From positions 1 to 6,182 of the forward strand of contig QIHS01000556.1 of assembly GCA_003229095.1 (NCBI GenBank): a stretch of 6,182 nucleotides of DNA, read 5' to 3'. Shown piece by piece: positions 3,763-6,182 of this stretch. This stretch comes from Woeseia sp. GTDB taxonomy: Bacteria; Pseudomonadota; Gammaproteobacteria; Steroidobacterales; Woeseiaceae. The notes beneath the pieces are model-generated. The model had not been told where the DNA came from. It searched no databases and saw only the letters and a list, made by a program, of their open reading frames with translations. Position 1 is the stretch's first letter. Every line of letters starts with the position of its first letter. The translations under genes were made by a program, and so were the position numbers.

Positions 3763-6182
3763 TCAGCGCATCCTGTCCGCGATGCCACCCAATGTCCCGG
3801 CCAGTCCCTCCAGTTGCTTTGTCGTTATGCCATCGGCACCGTCCGCTTGCAGAGTCACCGCCAGCGATTCCAGTTTCGCGACCAGCGCTCGGTCGCGTGT
3901 ACCATTCTCAAGATGGGATGCTGATTGATCCAACGCTGCGTCCAGCTCCATCATCACGGATTCCGACAATGCACTGCCGCGACCGAGCTGATCAATATAC
4001 GCTCGCGCTACCACCGGGTCGGCTGGCCAGACAACCGAAAACTGTTGCTGCGGATTGAACACGCCGCCATAGTCAGCCATGGAGGCTGCGGCGAGCTCAT
4101 TTTCTGACAAGTATTCGCTGGGCAAGAGCTTAAACACATCCAGCCCGCGCAAAATCTCTGTGCCGTAGATCTGGCCGTCGTACCAATAGGCGGACCAAAA
4201 CCCACCCAGGATCATTTCTTCAGCATCGATCGGACCGCGATCGAAATAGGCGATCTCGACGGGATTGGCCGAGTCAGTGAAATCAATCACCGAGATGCCA
4301 CCCTGGTACCAGGCCTGGACGAATACGTCGCGGCCCGGGATGGGCACAATAGAACCGTTGTGTGCGACGCAGTTTTCCTGCTCAACCTGCGGTGCCGGCA
4401 TCTTGAAGTGGCTGCGAAACTCAAGCTTGCCATCGACGATGTCGTAGATGGCATCTGCGCCCCAGGTCAGCGGGTCATAAGCGCGACAGCGCGGTCGGCC
4501 ACCACCACCCCACTCATCGGTGAAGAGAATCTTGGTACCGTCGTTGTTAAATGTCGCGGAGTGCCAATAGGCGAAACCCTCGTCAACGACCTCATCCATA
4601 CGCATCGGATTCAACGGGTCCGAAACATCAAACAGGATACCATTGCCCGAGCACGCGCCAGCGGCGATCCCGAGTTCAGGGAACACGGTAATGTCGTGGC
4701 ACTGATCAGTCTGATTCGTGTCCTGCGTTTCATCGCCGTGATCACCGCCGCGCCATAGACCGGCCATGGTGCCGTCCTCAGGATCGGCGAATACCGCCGG
4801 GCTGTGAACGATGCGAGACTTTGACGGATCCTCAACCGGGATCTCGATGACGTCAATACGGAACAAAGCGGTTCGTAAATCACCGGGAGATTCATCAATG
4901 CAGCCTGCCAGTTCGTCCTCTTTGCGAACGGGGGAGGTGCCGGAGTTGTAGACAATAATCTTGCCATCTTCGCCAGGGCCGGAAACCACCGAATGCGTGT
5001 GCGAACCGCGGCAGGTCTGGACGGCACCGACCTGTACCGGTCGTGTCAGGTCGCTGATGTCAAAGATGCGCAGGCCGCGGAAACGGTCGTCACTGATGTC
5101 CTCACCGATGCCCTCAAGCCCGCAGTCGAGCCTGCCTCGCGTCTGTTCTACCGACATAATCAGTAAATCGCCGACAACAGATATATCACCCTGCCCACCC
5201 GGGCAAACCACCGAGCTAAGCTGCGTCGGCGCGCCTTCATCCTGCAAGCGGTAAATATTAAACCCGTGGTAACTGCCGGCAATCATCACATCGCCGGAAA
5301 AAGCCATGTCGGTGTTGGCGAAGCTCAGCAGCGGAAAACGGTCATACTCGTCGTCATCCTCGCTTTCCGCATCTTTATCGTCCTGCTTTTCTTCGTCGCT
5401 GTCCTCTTTCGGGAGTTTCGGCGCCAGCCCGATCGGGTTTTGCGGGTCATAGAATCCGGGCGGCTTGGGCAATGAAGCGACCAACTCCATATTCATTATG
5501 GCTTGGCCGGCATCCTCGTAGCCAGCCGAAAGCCCGGCCCGCGGGTCATCGGACAGTTCAACCAGCAGCGCATTCATACGCTCAATTTCGGAATTCTGGT
5601 CATTGGTGACGTCGTTGGTAAACTCAAACAAGGTCGGGTCATACGCCGCACCGGGCTGCTCGAGCAGATGCTCAACCATCGCCACGGCACCTTCGTGGTG
5701 AGTAATCATCAACTGCAGAAAGGTACGGTCGAAATCCGTGCCTTGCGCGTCAGCGAGCTCGGCCATCTGTTGCGGTGTCGCCATACCGGCCATCCGGTGA
5801 TCCGTATGCATCGCGTCGTGAGCGGTCGGGCTGGGCACCAGCTCACCGCGCTCACGCAACCATTGCCGCATGAACTCGATCTCGTCCAGTTGCGAGACAT
5901 TGATGCGTCCGGCAACGTCGACCAGCTCCTGGCGATTCGTACGATCTGCAACCAGCTCAGCCATCTGCGAGGCCTGATTGTGATGCGGAATCATGTCCTG
6001 CATGAACTGCACATCGTCCGGCGAGTAGCTCGTATTGGCAATCTGGATCGCCTCTTCGGCGCTAAGTTCTTTAGCGGGTTTGCCGGGTGCGCCCGGCTGG
6101 ACGATGGGTGCCTGGGCCAGGCTGATGCTTGCATGGCCGAGCAGAATCAAGCCGAGAGCGGCACATCGAAGCAATCGTGCAA
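3763..6182 (-). CDS. Exported DUF305 - LVIVD beta-propeller fusion protein, start probably just outside the window
   Basis: The frame is open from the right edge to TGA 3765-3763. The first start inside the window is TTG 6174-6172, giving 803 residues, but open codons continue upstream (GCA CGA), so the true start may lie beyond 6182. A signal peptide is clear (LGLILLGHASISLA|QAP, cleavage near residue 20), so the protein is periplasmic or secreted. A DUF305 domain at about 45-210 carries the paired family motifs FMQDMIPHHNQASQMAELV (57-75) and FLQLMITHHEGAVAMVEHL (152-170), whose histidines suggest metal binding. A strongly acidic linker follows at about 257-278. A propeller of LVIVD-type repeats spans about 283-685, seen as RGLRIFDISDLTRPVQVGAV (367-386), GNGILFDVSDPLNPM (510-524) and GGISVIDFTDSANPV (625-639). 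It has several cysteines (324, 351, 388, 425, 492, 508, 563, 602) and histidines such as SHTH (391-394). An alanine-rich helical tail ends it. The role is unknown; metal handling or surface adhesion are guesses. It is convergent with fetB. Confidence 0.87.
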   Translation of the reverse strand, partial: ARLLRCAALGLILLGHASISLAQAPIVQPGAPGKPAKELSAEEAIQIANTSYSPDDVQFMQDMIPHHNQASQMAELVADRTNRQELVDVAGRINVSQLDEIEFMRQWLRERGELVPSPTAHDAMHTDHRMAGMATPQQMAELADAQGTDFDRTFLQLMITHHEGAVAMVEHLLEQPGAAYDPTLFEFTNDVTNDQNSEIERMNALLVELSDDPRAGLSAGYEDAGQAIMNMELVASLPKPPGFYDPQNPIGLAPKLPKEDSDEEKQDDKDAESEDDDEYDRFPLLSFANTDMAFSGDVMIAGSYHGFNIYRLQDEGAPTQLSSVVCPGGQGDISVVGDLLIMSVEQTRGRLDCGLEGIGEDISDDRFRGLRIFDISDLTRPVQVGAVQTCRGSHTHSVVSGPGEDGKIIVYNSGTSPVRKEDELAGCIDESPGDLRTALFRIDVIEIPVEDPSKSRIVHSPAVFADPEDGTMAGLWRGGDHGDETQDTNQTDQCHDITVFPELGIAAGACSGNGILFDVSDPLNPMRMDEVVDEGFAYWHSATFNNDGTKILFTDEWGGGGRPRCRAYDPLTWGADAIYDIVDGKLEFRSHFKMPAPQVEQENCVAHNGSIVPIPGRDVFVQAWYQGGISVIDFTDSANPVEIAYFDRGPIDAEEMILGGFWSAYWYDGQIYGTEILRGLDVFKLLPSEYLSENELAAASMADYGGVFNPQQQFSVVWPADPVVARAYIDQLGRGSALSESVMMELDAALDQSASHLENGTRDRALVAKLESLAVTLQADGADGITTKQLEGLAGTLGGIADRMR

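Noticed and set aside
4360..5475. Several plus-strand ORFs inside the DUF305 gene
   Set aside because: They are antisense shadows of a long, domain-rich coding frame and contain no recognisable motifs.

Overview
The window looks like a chromosomal segment of a Gram-negative bacterium, most likely a gammaproteobacterium. This is an inference from an efflux-type lipoprotein with a lipobox, a signal-peptide-bearing secreted protein, a membrane diguanylate cyclase, moderate-to-high GC content and REP-like GGGGACRTCCA repeats. No RNA genes, CRISPR arrays or transposase genes were found.

Left part (1-883, minus strand): an efflux operon read leftwards. It holds a MacB/LolD-type ABC ATPase gene and then, overlapping by ATGA, the start of a periplasmic adaptor (membrane fusion) lipoprotein that leaves the window. 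The ATPase gene is broken. A deletion of about 14 bases between the signature motif and Walker B shifts the frame and ends the protein after 175 residues, while the rest of the domain continues in another frame.

Centre-left (884-2112, plus strand): a divergently transcribed diguanylate cyclase with six predicted membrane segments and an intact GGEEF active site and RxxD inhibitory site.

Centre (2113-2902): a degraded, repeat-rich stretch. At least five copies of a GGGGAC(A/G)TCCA-type motif in both orientations surround a short three-helix membrane ORF. That ORF looks like the front half of a larger ferric-reductase-like membrane protein whose C-terminus is gone. The repeats resemble REP/REPIN or MITE-type elements, but no mobilising enzyme is present.

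Centre-right (2903-3619, plus strand): a FetB/YbbM (UPF0014) family permease with a strong ribosome binding site. Its usual ATPase partner FetA is not next to it.

Right part (3763-6182, minus strand, convergent): a large exported protein joining a DUF305 domain with two M-x-x-HH motifs, a very acidic linker, an LVIVD-type beta-propeller and a helical tail. Its start probably lies just beyond the right edge.

The genes do not form one pathway. There is a loose envelope and metal theme (FetB, the ferric-reductase-like remnant, the His-rich DUF305 protein), which is only suggestive. I see no convincing new multi-gene system. The best-supported oddities are the broken ATPase and the repeat cluster with the truncated membrane gene.
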